Of a DNA stretch of 64,000 nucleotides, positions 27,357-35,139 are shown piece by piece (position 1 is the stretch's first letter; each line of letters opens with the position of its first letter). The position numbers and the translations under genes are program-made. The stretch comes from RGIG4097 sp937885645 (GTDB taxonomy: Bacteria > Bacillota > Clostridia > Christensenellales > CAG-917), in the NCBI GenBank assembly GCA_937885645.1, contig CALABJ010000029.1, positions 57,938 through 121,937 on the forward strand. The letters are read 5' to 3'. A model generated the notes under the pieces. It saw only the letters and a list, made by a program, of their open reading frames with translations. It was not told the DNA's origin and did not search any database.

Positions 27357-28322
27357 TTACAGAATTTTGTCAAGTTGTTTCAAAACTGCGTTTGCGTCTG
27401 CAACGATACCCAGGTTTGCCACCTTGAAGATGGGTGCATTGACGTCGGTGTTGACTGCCACGATATATTCAGACTCTTCCATACCTGCAAGGTGTTGGAT
27501 TGCACCGCTGATACCAAATGCAAGATATGCTTGAGGACGGACGGTCTTGCCGGTTTGACCAACTTGGCGTGCGTGTTCGATGATGCCGTTGTCAACAAGG
27601 CTACGTGATGCTGACACTGTGCCCTTGACCTTCTTTGCCACGTCAAATGCAGGAGCAACGTCCTTGACGCCACGACCACATGAAACGAGGATCTTTGCAT
27701 CTTCGATCTTTTCAACGTTTTTGGTTTCTTTTACTTCTTCAACAACTTTGACCACTGCCTTTGAGTCGTCCCAGTTGATTGTTTCTTGGATGATGTCCCC
27801 CTTTCTTGCGCCGTCAAACTCGGGTTTCTTCATAACGCCGGGACGGACTGTTGACATTTGAGGACGATGTTCAGGACAAATGATGGTTGCAAAGAGGTTG
27901 CCACCAAATGCAGGACGTGTCATAAAGAGGTTGCCTGCTTCATCCATTTCAAGTTTTGTGCAGTCTGCGGTAAGACCAGTGTGCAGTCTTGCTGAAAGTC
28001 TAGGAGCAAGGTCTCTGCCGATGCTGGTTGCACCAAAGAGCACCACGTTAGGATCATTTGCCTTGACCACTTGTGTCACTGCTTGTGCGTAATATTCAGT
28101 GACGAAATGCTTGAGGTTTGCATGGTCCACTACACGGACTTCGTCTGCGCCGTATGCAACAAGGTCCTTTGCCTTTGCTGAGACGCCGTCACCGAGGAGG
28201 AGTGCCACCACTTTTTCATTTACTTTGTCGGCGAGTTCACGTGCAACACCGAGGAGTTCGATTGCCACGGATTGGAGTTCGCCGTCACGTTGTTCACAAA
28301 ATACCCATACGTTCTTTGCCAT
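27357..28322 (-). CDS. etfA: Electron transfer flavoprotein alpha subunit
   Basis: A 321-residue EtfA. The C-terminal FAD domain is clear: SCGRGVKD, SRSLVDNGIIEHARQVGQTG, VRPQAYLAFGISGAIQH and a closing KVANLGIVADA. It pairs with EtfB just upstream, and both serve the acyl-CoA dehydrogenase. In Clostridia this complex bifurcates electrons from NADH to crotonyl-CoA and ferredoxin; that is known for the family and only inferred here. Confidence 0.95.
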   Translation of the reverse strand: MAKNVWVFCEQRDGELQSVAIELLGVARELADKVNEKVVALLLGDGVSAKAKDLVAYGADEVRVVDHANLKHFVTEYYAQAVTQVVKANDPNVVLFGATSIGRDLAPRLSARLHTGLTADCTKLEMDEAGNLFMTRPAFGGNLFATIICPEHRPQMSTVRPGVMKKPEFDGARKGDIIQETINWDDSKAVVKVVEEVKETKNVEKIEDAKILVSCGRGVKDVAPAFDVAKKVKGTVSASRSLVDNGIIEHARQVGQTGKTVRPQAYLAFGISGAIQHLAGMEESEYIVAVNTDVNAPIFKVANLGIVADANAVLKQLDKIL

Positions 28323-28333
28323 AATGCGCCTCC

Positions 28334-29119
28334 TTAAATCAAATGACGTGCTTTCAATGCGTCAACGATTGCACGTGCTGCCCCTTCGGGATCAAGTTCA
28401 ACGGTTTCGATGGTCTTGTCAAATTGCTTGGTTGCAGTTGACTTAACCTTTGTAGGTGAACCGCTGAGACCGATGTTTGCCTTGTCCAGATCAAGATCTG
28501 CAAAGGTGATGATGCCGATTTCCTTTTCGTCTTGAGCAACCATATCCCAAACGTTCATATATCTGGGAGTGCCAAGGGTGGAGAGCACTGTCACGAGGCA
28601 AAGGCCTTTTGCTTCAAGGATTTGATATCTGTCTTCAAATTGTCTCTTGACAATGAGGACTTCACGTTCTGCATCGTAATCAACTGCGGCGGCGTAGGTG
28701 ATTTGAGGGATGCCGAGGTGTTCTGCGATTTGAGGACCAACTTGTGCGGTGTCGCCGTCGATTGCTTGGCGTCCGCAGAGGACAAGGTCTGCACCCAACT
28801 TTTTCACTGCTGCTGCAATGATGGTGCTGGTTGCAAGGGTGTCACTGCCTGCAAATGCTCTGTCGCTGAGAAGATATGCTTCGTCTGCGCCCATTGCAAG
28901 TGCTTCACGGAGTGCTTTTTCTGCTTGCATGGGTCCCATTGTGAGGACAACCACTTCTGCACCGTGTTTTTCCTTCAATTGAAGTGCCACTTCGATTGCG
29001 GTCTTATCATCGGGGTTGATGATGCTGGGGACGCCGTCACGGATAAGAGTATTTTTGACGGGGTCAATTTTGATTTCTGTTGTGTTGGGAACTTGTTTAA
29101 TACATACGATAATTTTCAT
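28334..29119 (-). CDS. etfB: Electron transfer flavoprotein beta subunit
   Basis: A 261-residue EtfB that begins MKIIVCIKQVPNT. The family stretch LCGRQAIDGDTAQVGPQIAE (near residues 120-140) is intact; the second-flavin/AMP region lies here. I use the ATG at 29117-29119 after GAGGTGG; an ATG 12 bases earlier overlaps the dehydrogenase stop and would add MRWN. The start lies inside the end of the bcd frame, so translation is coupled. Its length fits the clostridial Bcd-Etf type. Confidence 0.95.
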   Translation of the reverse strand: MKIIVCIKQVPNTTEIKIDPVKNTLIRDGVPSIINPDDKTAIEVALQLKEKHGAEVVVLTMGPMQAEKALREALAMGADEAYLLSDRAFAGSDTLATSTIIAAAVKKLGADLVLCGRQAIDGDTAQVGPQIAEHLGIPQITYAAAVDYDAEREVLIVKRQFEDRYQILEAKGLCLVTVLSTLGTPRYMNVWDMVAQDEKEIGIITFADLDLDKANIGLSGSPTKVKSTATKQFDKTIETVELDPEGAARAIVDALKARHLI

Positions 29120-29127
29120 ATTCCACC

Positions 29128-30264
29128 TCACTTTCTCAGGAGTGCACCGGAGATGACCATTCTTTGGACTTCGCTTGTGCCTTCGTAGATTTCTGTGATC
29201 TTTGCATCTCTCATCATTCTTTCAATGGGATACTCACGAGTGTAGCCGTATCCGCCGTGGAGTTGGACGCACTTGGTTGTCACTTCCATTGCGGTTTCTG
29301 ATGCATAGAGTTTTGCTTGTGCTGCCTTCACTGAAAGTGTGGGGAGTTTGTTTTGCTTTGCGTCAACTGCTGCATAAACCAAGAGTTTTGCTGCTTCAAC
29401 TCTTGTTGCAAGGTCAGCAAGGACAAATTGTGTGTTTTGGAAACCGGAGATTGATTTGCCAAATTGCTTTCTGCTCTTCACGTAGGCGATGGTTGATTGG
29501 AGAGCGCCTTCTGCAATGCCCAGTGCTTGTGCTGCGATGCCAACACGACCGCCGTCGAGGGTCTTCATTGCAATCTTGAAGCCGTCGCCACGTTTGCCAA
29601 GCATATTTTCTTTGGGGACTTTGACGTTTTCAAAAATAAGTTCACAGGTGGATGAACCGCGGATGCCCATCTTCTTTTCCTTCTTGCCGATTGAGAAACC
29701 GGGGAATGCCTTTTCAACGATGAATGCACTCATTTCGGGGCCCTTAGGTCCTTTGCCTGTCACTGCGATGATGACGTAGGTTTCTGCATAGCCTGCGTTG
29801 GTGATGAAGATTTTGCTGCCGTTCAAAAGATAGTGGTCTTCCATTTCGACTGCACGGGTTTGTTGATTGCTGGCGTCTGTGCCTGCATTGGGTTCAGTGA
29901 GGCCAAATGCGCCAATCTTCTTTCCGCTTGCAAGGTCGGGGAGATACTTTTGCTTTTGTGCTTCGGTGCCGTATTCAAGGATGGGTGCTGCGCACAGTGA
30001 GGTGTGTGCTGAAAGGATAACACCTGTTGTACCGCAGTGCTTTGAGAGTTCTTCAACGGCGGAGATATACATATTGTAGTTTCCGCCTGCGCCACCATAT
30101 TCTCTGGGGATGATGATGCCGAAAAGACCCATCTTTGCCATCTTTTCTGCCGTTTCAACGGGGAAACGCTCTTGCTCGTCAACTTCTTGTGCAAGAGGTT
30201 TCACTTCGTTTTCGGCAAAGTCTTTGATCATCTGTTCAAAAAGAACTGATTTGAAATCTGCCAT
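29128..30264 (-). CDS. bcd: Short-chain acyl-CoA dehydrogenase (butyryl-CoA dehydrogenase type)
   Basis: A 378-residue flavoenzyme that would reduce crotonyl-CoA to butyryl-CoA or run in reverse. The signature GAFGLTEPNAGTDA is near residue 120, the FAD-binding region QFGKSISGFQNTQF is present, and the catalytic base E361 lies in IYEGTSEVQR, the placement used by short-chain enzymes. It stands between the hydratase and etfB in a seven-gene operon. Chain length (C4 against branched C4/C5) cannot be fixed by eye, and the linked Liv importer leaves isobutyryl- or isovaleryl-CoA open. Confidence 0.92.
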   Translation of the reverse strand: MADFKSVLFEQMIKDFAENEVKPLAQEVDEQERFPVETAEKMAKMGLFGIIIPREYGGAGGNYNMYISAVEELSKHCGTTGVILSAHTSLCAAPILEYGTEAQKQKYLPDLASGKKIGAFGLTEPNAGTDASNQQTRAVEMEDHYLLNGSKIFITNAGYAETYVIIAVTGKGPKGPEMSAFIVEKAFPGFSIGKKEKKMGIRGSSTCELIFENVKVPKENMLGKRGDGFKIAMKTLDGGRVGIAAQALGIAEGALQSTIAYVKSRKQFGKSISGFQNTQFVLADLATRVEAAKLLVYAAVDAKQNKLPTLSVKAAQAKLYASETAMEVTTKCVQLHGGYGYTREYPIERMMRDAKITEIYEGTSEVQRMVISGALLRK

Positions 30265-30276
30265 TATATCCTCCGT

Positions 30277-30684
30277 TTAGCCATTAAACTTGACGGTTGC
30301 CATACCGGTGATGACCACTGTGCCGTCTTGTTTTGTGCATGTTGTGTTCAATTTGATGATTTTTTTGTCTTCGCGAATTTCTGCAATTTCAACTTCTGCC
30401 TTCACGTCGTCCCCAAGGAATACGGGTGCTGTGAAGCGGAGCTCTTGACCAAGATAAATTGTGCCGGGTCCGGGAAGTTTGTTTGCAAGAACTGCAGAGA
30501 TAAGACCTGAGGTCAAAATGCCGTGGACGATGCGCTTCCCAAAGATGGTTTCCTTTGCGTAGCCATCACTCATATGGATAGGATTCACATCAAGGCTGAT
30601 GCCTGCAAATGCTGTCACGTCTGCTGCTGTAAAGGTCTTTTGCACTGATGCTTTTTGACCAACTTTCAATTCGCTAAATGTCAT
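30277..30684 (-). CDS. phaJ: (R)-specific enoyl-CoA hydratase (PhaJ/MaoC-like)
   Basis: A 135-residue single-hotdog enzyme. The hydratase-2 motif is intact, with catalytic D32 and H37 in LDVNPIH, close to D31/H36 of known PhaJ, and the later region GIVHGILTSGLIS-like residues fit the MaoC fold. Such enzymes interconvert crotonyl-CoA and (R)-3-hydroxybutyryl-CoA. No crotonase is seen in the window, so this probably provides the dehydration step of the operon. It is the first gene after the promoter at 30741-30769, with a GGAGG ribosome site. Confidence 0.88.
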   Translation of the reverse strand: MTFSELKVGQKASVQKTFTAADVTAFAGISLDVNPIHMSDGYAKETIFGKRIVHGILTSGLISAVLANKLPGPGTIYLGQELRFTAPVFLGDDVKAEVEIAEIREDKKIIKLNTTCTKQDGTVVITGMATVKFNG

Positions 30685-30708
30685 GTTTTTTTCCTCCGAT
30701 TTCTAAAA

Positions 30709-30727
30709 ATATGAATAATGTTCATAT
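30709..30727. promoter_or_regulatory. Palindrome in the acyl-CoA operon leader, candidate operator O2
   Basis: ATATGAA-N5-TTCATAT, a 7-5-7 inverted repeat just downstream of the phaJ promoter. Binding here would obstruct transcription. The divergent TetR regulator is the obvious candidate. Confidence 0.55.
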
Positions 30728-30740
30728 CGTTGTTGCTTAT

Positions 30741-30769
30741 ATTATATAACATAAATGTTATGAATTCAA
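30741..30769 (-). promoter_or_regulatory. Promoter of the phaJ-liv operon with operator O1 in its spacer
   Basis: TTGAAT (30764-30769), 17 bases and TATAAT (30741-30746) on the minus strand. The perfect 16-bp palindrome ATAACATAAATGTTAT (30746-30761) fills the spacer, a classic repressor position. Its sequence differs from O2 at 30709, though both carry ATG/CAT-type half sites. Confidence 0.75.
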
Positions 30770-30859
30770 TACAAAAATGAAAATTTGTTGAATTTTTCTT
30801 GGAAATCCTACGGATTTCAAATTTTTTTGAAGAAAAATATGGCAACTTTCCGCTTATAT

Positions 30860-30888
30860 TTGTAAAAATCACAATTTTGTTGTATAAT
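30860..30888 (+). promoter_or_regulatory. Promoter of the TetR regulator
   Basis: TTGTAA (30860-30865), 17 bases and TATAAT (30883-30888). The start point near 30895 rules out the in-frame ATG at 30887 as a start codon. Confidence 0.8.
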
Positions 30889-30919
30889 GGGTGTGCAAAA
30901 AATCACAAAGGAAATCGCC

Positions 30920-31531
30920 ATGACAAACGAGTTTTCAGTGAAAGGATACAACTCCCCCAAAACCAAAATTGGTCAACAAAAAATGGATGTCCTCATTTCT
31001 TCTGCGGAGGAGCTTTTTGCAAAAAACGGATTTTATGACACATCCGTTGCCGACATCTGCAAAAATGCTCAAACAGCAGTGGGCACTTTCTACATCTATT
31101 TCAAGACAAAAACCGATGTCTATCGCTGTCTGCTTGAAAAGTATCAAAGAGCAATCAAGGAACATCTTGACGAAAGCATCAAGGGTTGCACCACCAGATA
31201 TGAAAAAGAGCGTCAAGGCATCAAGGCTTTTGTGAAATATGCCCTTCAAAATCCCACCGCATACAATGTGATTTGGGGCAGTCTTTCAATTGATGAAAAG
31301 CTCTTCCACGACTATTATGTTTCCTTTGCAGAAAGCTATGCTCGCTCCCTTTCAAAGGACTCAGCTGGTGTCAGTGGCACGGACTACACTTCTCTTGCAT
31401 ATTTGCTTATGGGCATCTCAAACTTCTTGGGGCTGAGAGCAATCTTTGAAAATATGACTGACGAGCAAATTGACGAGATGATTGATTCCACCATTATGCC
31501 TGCCCTTTCAAACGGCTTTATCAAGGCATAA
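30920..31531 (+). CDS. TetR-family transcriptional regulator
   Basis: A 203-residue TetR repressor, divergent from the acyl-CoA operon. Residues 15-60 form the DNA-binding domain: ISSAEELFAKNGFYDTSVAD, then ICKNAQTAVGTFYIYFKTK, a standard helix-turn-helix. The C-terminal ligand domain is helical and diverged. I start it at the ATG at 30920 after AAAGGAAA, because an upstream ATG lies inside the promoter. Position and the palindromes at 30709 and 30746 suggest it represses the phaJ-liv operon, perhaps answering to an acyl-CoA as FadR-type TetR proteins do. The ligand is unknown. Confidence 0.88.
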   Translation: MTNEFSVKGYNSPKTKIGQQKMDVLISSAEELFAKNGFYDTSVADICKNAQTAVGTFYIYFKTKTDVYRCLLEKYQRAIKEHLDESIKGCTTRYEKERQGIKAFVKYALQNPTAYNVIWGSLSIDEKLFHDYYVSFAESYARSLSKDSAGVSGTDYTSLAYLLMGISNFLGLRAIFENMTDEQIDEMIDSTIMPALSNGFIKA

Positions 31532-31624
31532 TCAAGGACAAAAATCGGTTGAATTTTGTTCATATTTTTTGAAAATAATTCAACTTTGAACAGTATTGCT
31601 TCAACCTTGAACTATATTTTCAAT

Positions 31625-31650
31625 AAAACGGCGGAAATTCGCCGTTTTTT
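31625..31650 (+). terminator. Terminator after the TetR gene
   Basis: The stem AACGGCG/CGCCGTT with a 6-base loop is followed by TTTTTT. The 90 bases before it hold repeated TTCAAC/TTGAAC-like words of unknown meaning. Confidence 0.8.
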
Positions 31651-31693
31651 CATTGTTTTTTAAGATTTTATCCCCTAAAACCGTGGTTCTATC

Positions 31694-31722
31694 TTGACTA
31701 ACTCATATAAATATGAGAAAAT
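31694..31722 (+). promoter_or_regulatory. Promoter/operator of the GPH symporter gene
   Basis: TTGACT (31694-31699), 17 bases and GAAAAT (31717-31722). A perfect 16-bp palindrome, CTCATATAAATATGAG (31702-31717), fills the spacer and touches the -10, so a repressor site is likely. A leader dyad (CCGCT ... AGCGG) lies near 31746-31773. Confidence 0.55.
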
Positions 31723-31791
31723 GCTCTTTGGTTGAAAAAAAATAACCGCTTCCTTTTGCCAAAAGCTTAGCGGAAAATAAAGGAGAAAATT

Positions 31792-33462
31792 ATGGCAAAA
31801 TTCCAAAGAAAACCCATTCAGTATGATGAACGTGGTTTCCGCAAATTTGGATGGATGGACAAGCTTGCATACGCAGCTGGTGACTTCGGTTGCAATATGA
31901 GTTTCGCACTGAAAAGCACCCACCAAACTTTCTGGCTTGTGTATATGCTTTTGGACAGCAACCTGTTGTCAATCCTCGTCCTCATCACCCAAATTTGGGA
32001 CGCTATCAATGACCCCCTCATTGGCGCTCTCATTGACGCAGACAGACACAAATATCGCATGGGCAAGTTCAAGAGTTATATCTTGCTTGGCGCAATAGGC
32101 CTTACATTTGCAGGTGCTCTGTCCTTCCTCCCCGTGCCCACCGCAGACACTTGGCTGAAAGCCGTGTTGTTCATACTGGGCTACGTGTTCTGGGACGCAT
32201 TCTACACCGTGGCAAACGTACCTTACGGCTCAATGCTCTCACTGGTTTCAAACAACGAAGGCGAAAAGGCACAGCTGTCAACTTGGCGTTCAATCGGCTC
32301 AATGATTGGCAATATGTTCCCTATGATGATTCTGCCCACAATCATGTGGAAAGACATCGCATATGATGGAACAGGTGTTGTTCAAGGCGTTGCAGACAAA
32401 TTCTTCCACACCAATCCCAAAACAGGACTCCCCTATGAAATCGGCGATCTTATGATCAACCCCGACACAATGGAGCCTTTCCAAGAATTGCAAGGCATGA
32501 CCGTCTTCATCGTGGCAATCGTCATGGGTGTCCTCGGCCTTCTCGCATTCCTGTTTATGATCAAGAAGATCACCCTCCGCGTTGACGAATCCTCTGTGAA
32601 AGTGGGCGAAGGACAAGGCAAATTCAACATCCTTGTGGCAGCAAAGAACTTCTTCACCAACCGTCCCGCAATCGGTGCAACTCTTGCTGCAATGGGTATG
32701 TTCCTTGGCATGAACTCCGCATCAACCGCCACAAGCATTATGTTTGCAACCTACTTTGGCATGCCCAAACTGTCAGGTATTGCATCAGCAATCGGCTTTG
32801 TTCCTATGCTCATCTTCATGCCCTTCATCAAGAAGATCGTCACCAAGTACGGCAAGAAGGAAGCATCCGTTGTTGGCACCTTGGTGTCCTGCGCAGGCGC
32901 ACTCCTTATGTTCGTCTTCCCCGCCATCCCCAACAGAACAGTGGGTATGGTCATGTACATCCTCGCCCTTTCAATCTTCGGCATCGGCATGGGAACTTAC
33001 ACCTGCGTGTCTTGGGCACTTATGGCTGACGCAATCGACTACAATGAATGGAAAACCGGCAAGCGTGAAGAAGGCACAGTCTATTCACTGCACAGCTTCT
33101 TCCGCAAACTGGCACAAGGCGTTGGACCCACAATCGTCATCGCACTTATGGGTGTCTTGGGCTACGTGTCCGCCAACGGCGTCAACGGTCAAACTCCCGA
33201 AACCGCAAAGAATATGTGCTGGCTGGTGGCAGGCCTCTACTGTGTGTCCGCACTCTTCATGATTGTCGGCATCGGCGTCATCTACAACCTGAACAAGAAG
33301 ACCACCGACAAGATGTATGCAGACCTTTCTGCAAAGCGTGAAGCAGCAGCTCAACAAGCAGCAATCGATGCAGCACCCGAAGTTGAAACAGTCTTTGAAG
33401 ATGCACCTGAAGCAGTGGAATCAGCAGACGTCGTCGCAGAAGACACAACAACCGAAGAATAA
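31792..33462 (+). CDS. GPH-family (glycoside-pentoside-hexuronide) cation symporter
   Basis: A 556-residue membrane transporter of the GPH/melibiose family (MFS fold), with about 12 hydrophobic helices. It carries the family motif around NDPLIGALIDADRHKYRMGK near residues 75-95, including the Asp pair that binds the coupling cation, and YGSMLSLVSNNEGEKAQLSTW in the next loop. It has a long cytosolic-looking loop after helix 6 and an acidic, Ala/Glu-rich tail of about 55 residues. AAAGGAG precedes the ATG. It is a single-gene unit with its own terminator. No glycosidase is adjacent, so the sugar cannot be named. Confidence 0.88.
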   Translation: MAKFQRKPIQYDERGFRKFGWMDKLAYAAGDFGCNMSFALKSTHQTFWLVYMLLDSNLLSILVLITQIWDAINDPLIGALIDADRHKYRMGKFKSYILLGAIGLTFAGALSFLPVPTADTWLKAVLFILGYVFWDAFYTVANVPYGSMLSLVSNNEGEKAQLSTWRSIGSMIGNMFPMMILPTIMWKDIAYDGTGVVQGVADKFFHTNPKTGLPYEIGDLMINPDTMEPFQELQGMTVFIVAIVMGVLGLLAFLFMIKKITLRVDESSVKVGEGQGKFNILVAAKNFFTNRPAIGATLAAMGMFLGMNSASTATSIMFATYFGMPKLSGIASAIGFVPMLIFMPFIKKIVTKYGKKEASVVGTLVSCAGALLMFVFPAIPNRTVGMVMYILALSIFGIGMGTYTCVSWALMADAIDYNEWKTGKREEGTVYSLHSFFRKLAQGVGPTIVIALMGVLGYVSANGVNGQTPETAKNMCWLVAGLYCVSALFMIVGIGVIYNLNKKTTDKMYADLSAKREAAAQQAAIDAAPEVETVFEDAPEAVESADVVAEDTTTEE

Positions 33463-33486
33463 TCAAATCAACACTTTACAAATCAA

Positions 33487-33513
33487 AAAACGGCACGTTA
33501 TGTGCCGTTTTTG
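33487..33513 (+). terminator. Terminator after the GPH symporter gene
   Basis: AAACGGCAC, loop GTTAT, GTGCCGTTTTTG. Confidence 0.85.
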
Positions 33514-33641
33514 TTTTTCTATCGGTGTTTTTTTATTTTTCTAATTCACCGTTTAAGCGCGCAAAACTCATTTGATTGAAGAGCTTTCAGCCAAACCTTT
33601 TAAGGGATAATTGATCTCTTATCCGCCCTAAACATTTCAAC

Positions 33642-33670
33642 AAAAAACCCTCGCAAATGAACTGCGAGGG
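33642..33670 (-). terminator. Terminator of the hydrogenase cluster
   Basis: CCCTCGCA, loop, TGCGAGGG, with TTTTTT after it on the minus strand. It ends the transcript that runs down to the gene at 33697. The gap 33514-33641 holds a dyad GGATAA-N8-TTATCC (33605-33624) and no gene. Confidence 0.8.
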
Positions 33671-33696
33671 CTTGTTTTACACATACTTTCAAGCGC

Positions 33697-35127
33697 TTAT
33701 TTCAAGATTGAAACTGCATCACCGATTGTTTTTTCAAAGGCTTCACGGCCATATTTGTCAACATCGGATTTGCTCTTTTCGCCGTGGGTGAGGCATCCTG
33801 CTCCGCCTATACATCCGCCCACACAGGCCATTCCTTCAATGAAGTTGCCGTCAAGAATGCCTTTGTTCAGTTTGAGAAGTGCCATACGGCAAGCTTCAAT
33901 TCCGTCACAAACTACGGGCTTAATTTCGAAGTCGATATTTTGCTCTTTCATAGCTTGTTTTGTTGCGTCTGTAAGACCTCCGCTACGAGCAAATATGCGA
34001 CCAAAGTAAGATGCATTGTCAAGGACGCCTTCTTCAAGGGTTTCAATTTGAATGTCTCTGCTGTCAAACAATGCTTGAAGCTCCTCAAAAGTGAGGACTG
34101 TGTCAACATAAGGCTTGACTTCTTCAAGCTGTGCTTCTGCCTTCTTTGCGGTACAAGGACCGATGAAGATGACCTTTGCGTTGTGAGTTGTTTCCTTGAT
34201 ATACTTTGCAAGCACTGCCATAGGTGACATATTGTGTGAGATATGCTCGACAAGGTTGGGGAAAGCAGATTTGATATATTGCACGAATGCAGGACAGCAA
34301 GAACTTGTAAGAAGTCCTTTTTCAGAAAGTTCTTTTGCTTCTGCCATGGCAACCATATCTGCCCCCAGTGCTGCTTCGATGACATCGTGGAAACCAAGCT
34401 TTTTCAGTCCAGTCACCACTTGACCCAGCTTTGCATAAGAGAATTGGCTTGAAATTGAAGGAGCAACAACGGCATAAACCTTGTAGTTGCCTCCTCTTGT
34501 GTTCCTCTCACTCTTTTTGAGGATATCAATGGCGTTGACCATATAGGACTTGTCCATGATTGCGCCGAAAGGACATTGATATACGCAAGCTCCGCATTGA
34601 ATGCATTTGGAGTTGTCAATCTTTGCCGCTTTTTCTTCATTCATTGAGATTGCCTTCACCTTGCAAGCATTTTGACAAGGGCGTTTACGGCTGACGATTG
34701 CCGTATAAGGGCAAACTTTTGCGCAAGCTCCGCACTCTTTGCACTTTGTTTTGTCAATGTGTGCAACGTGGTTTTGGTCAAAAGTGATTGCTCCAAATTT
34801 GCACACGTCTTCACAGCGGTGTGCAAGACAACCACGGCAAGCATTGGTGACTTCAAATCCGCCTACGGGACATTCATCACAGGCGATTTCAATGACTTCG
34901 ATGATGTTGGGATTGTCCTTGTCGCCACCCATGGCAAGCTTCACTCTTTCGCCGAGGATTGCGCGTTCTTTATATACGCAGCAGCGCATGGTAGGCTCGT
35001 TGCCGGGGACAAGACGCTTGGGGATGTCGATGAGATTTTCAAGGAGCTTATCTTCCCACGCAAGACGTGCCACTTCACGCAACACTTTATATTTCAAATA
35101 TTGCACTTTGGTATCAAATTTACGCAT
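33697..35127 (-). CDS. [FeFe] hydrogenase-fold iron-sulfur protein (group B-like)
   Basis: A 476-residue iron-sulfur protein with the [FeFe]-hydrogenase catalytic fold. The N-terminal half holds ferredoxin-like Cys clusters (CRGCLAHRCEDVC near 97-109, CKECGACAKVCP near 129-140, CIQCGACVYQCP near 175-186), about three [4Fe-4S] sites. The H-cluster motifs are TSSCCPA (274-280), GPCTAKK and GMACVGGCIGG, which supply the expected cysteines; position one of the second motif is Gly instead of the common Met. The arrangement fits group B enzymes, whose role is unsettled. It ends the cluster ferredoxins-sensory hydrogenase-phosphatase. Confidence 0.88.
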   Translation of the reverse strand: MRKFDTKVQYLKYKVLREVARLAWEDKLLENLIDIPKRLVPGNEPTMRCCVYKERAILGERVKLAMGGDKDNPNIIEVIEIACDECPVGGFEVTNACRGCLAHRCEDVCKFGAITFDQNHVAHIDKTKCKECGACAKVCPYTAIVSRKRPCQNACKVKAISMNEEKAAKIDNSKCIQCGACVYQCPFGAIMDKSYMVNAIDILKKSERNTRGGNYKVYAVVAPSISSQFSYAKLGQVVTGLKKLGFHDVIEAALGADMVAMAEAKELSEKGLLTSSCCPAFVQYIKSAFPNLVEHISHNMSPMAVLAKYIKETTHNAKVIFIGPCTAKKAEAQLEEVKPYVDTVLTFEELQALFDSRDIQIETLEEGVLDNASYFGRIFARSGGLTDATKQAMKEQNIDFEIKPVVCDGIEACRMALLKLNKGILDGNFIEGMACVGGCIGGAGCLTHGEKSKSDVDKYGREAFEKTIGDAVSILK

Positions 35128-35139
35128 TTTATACCTCCA

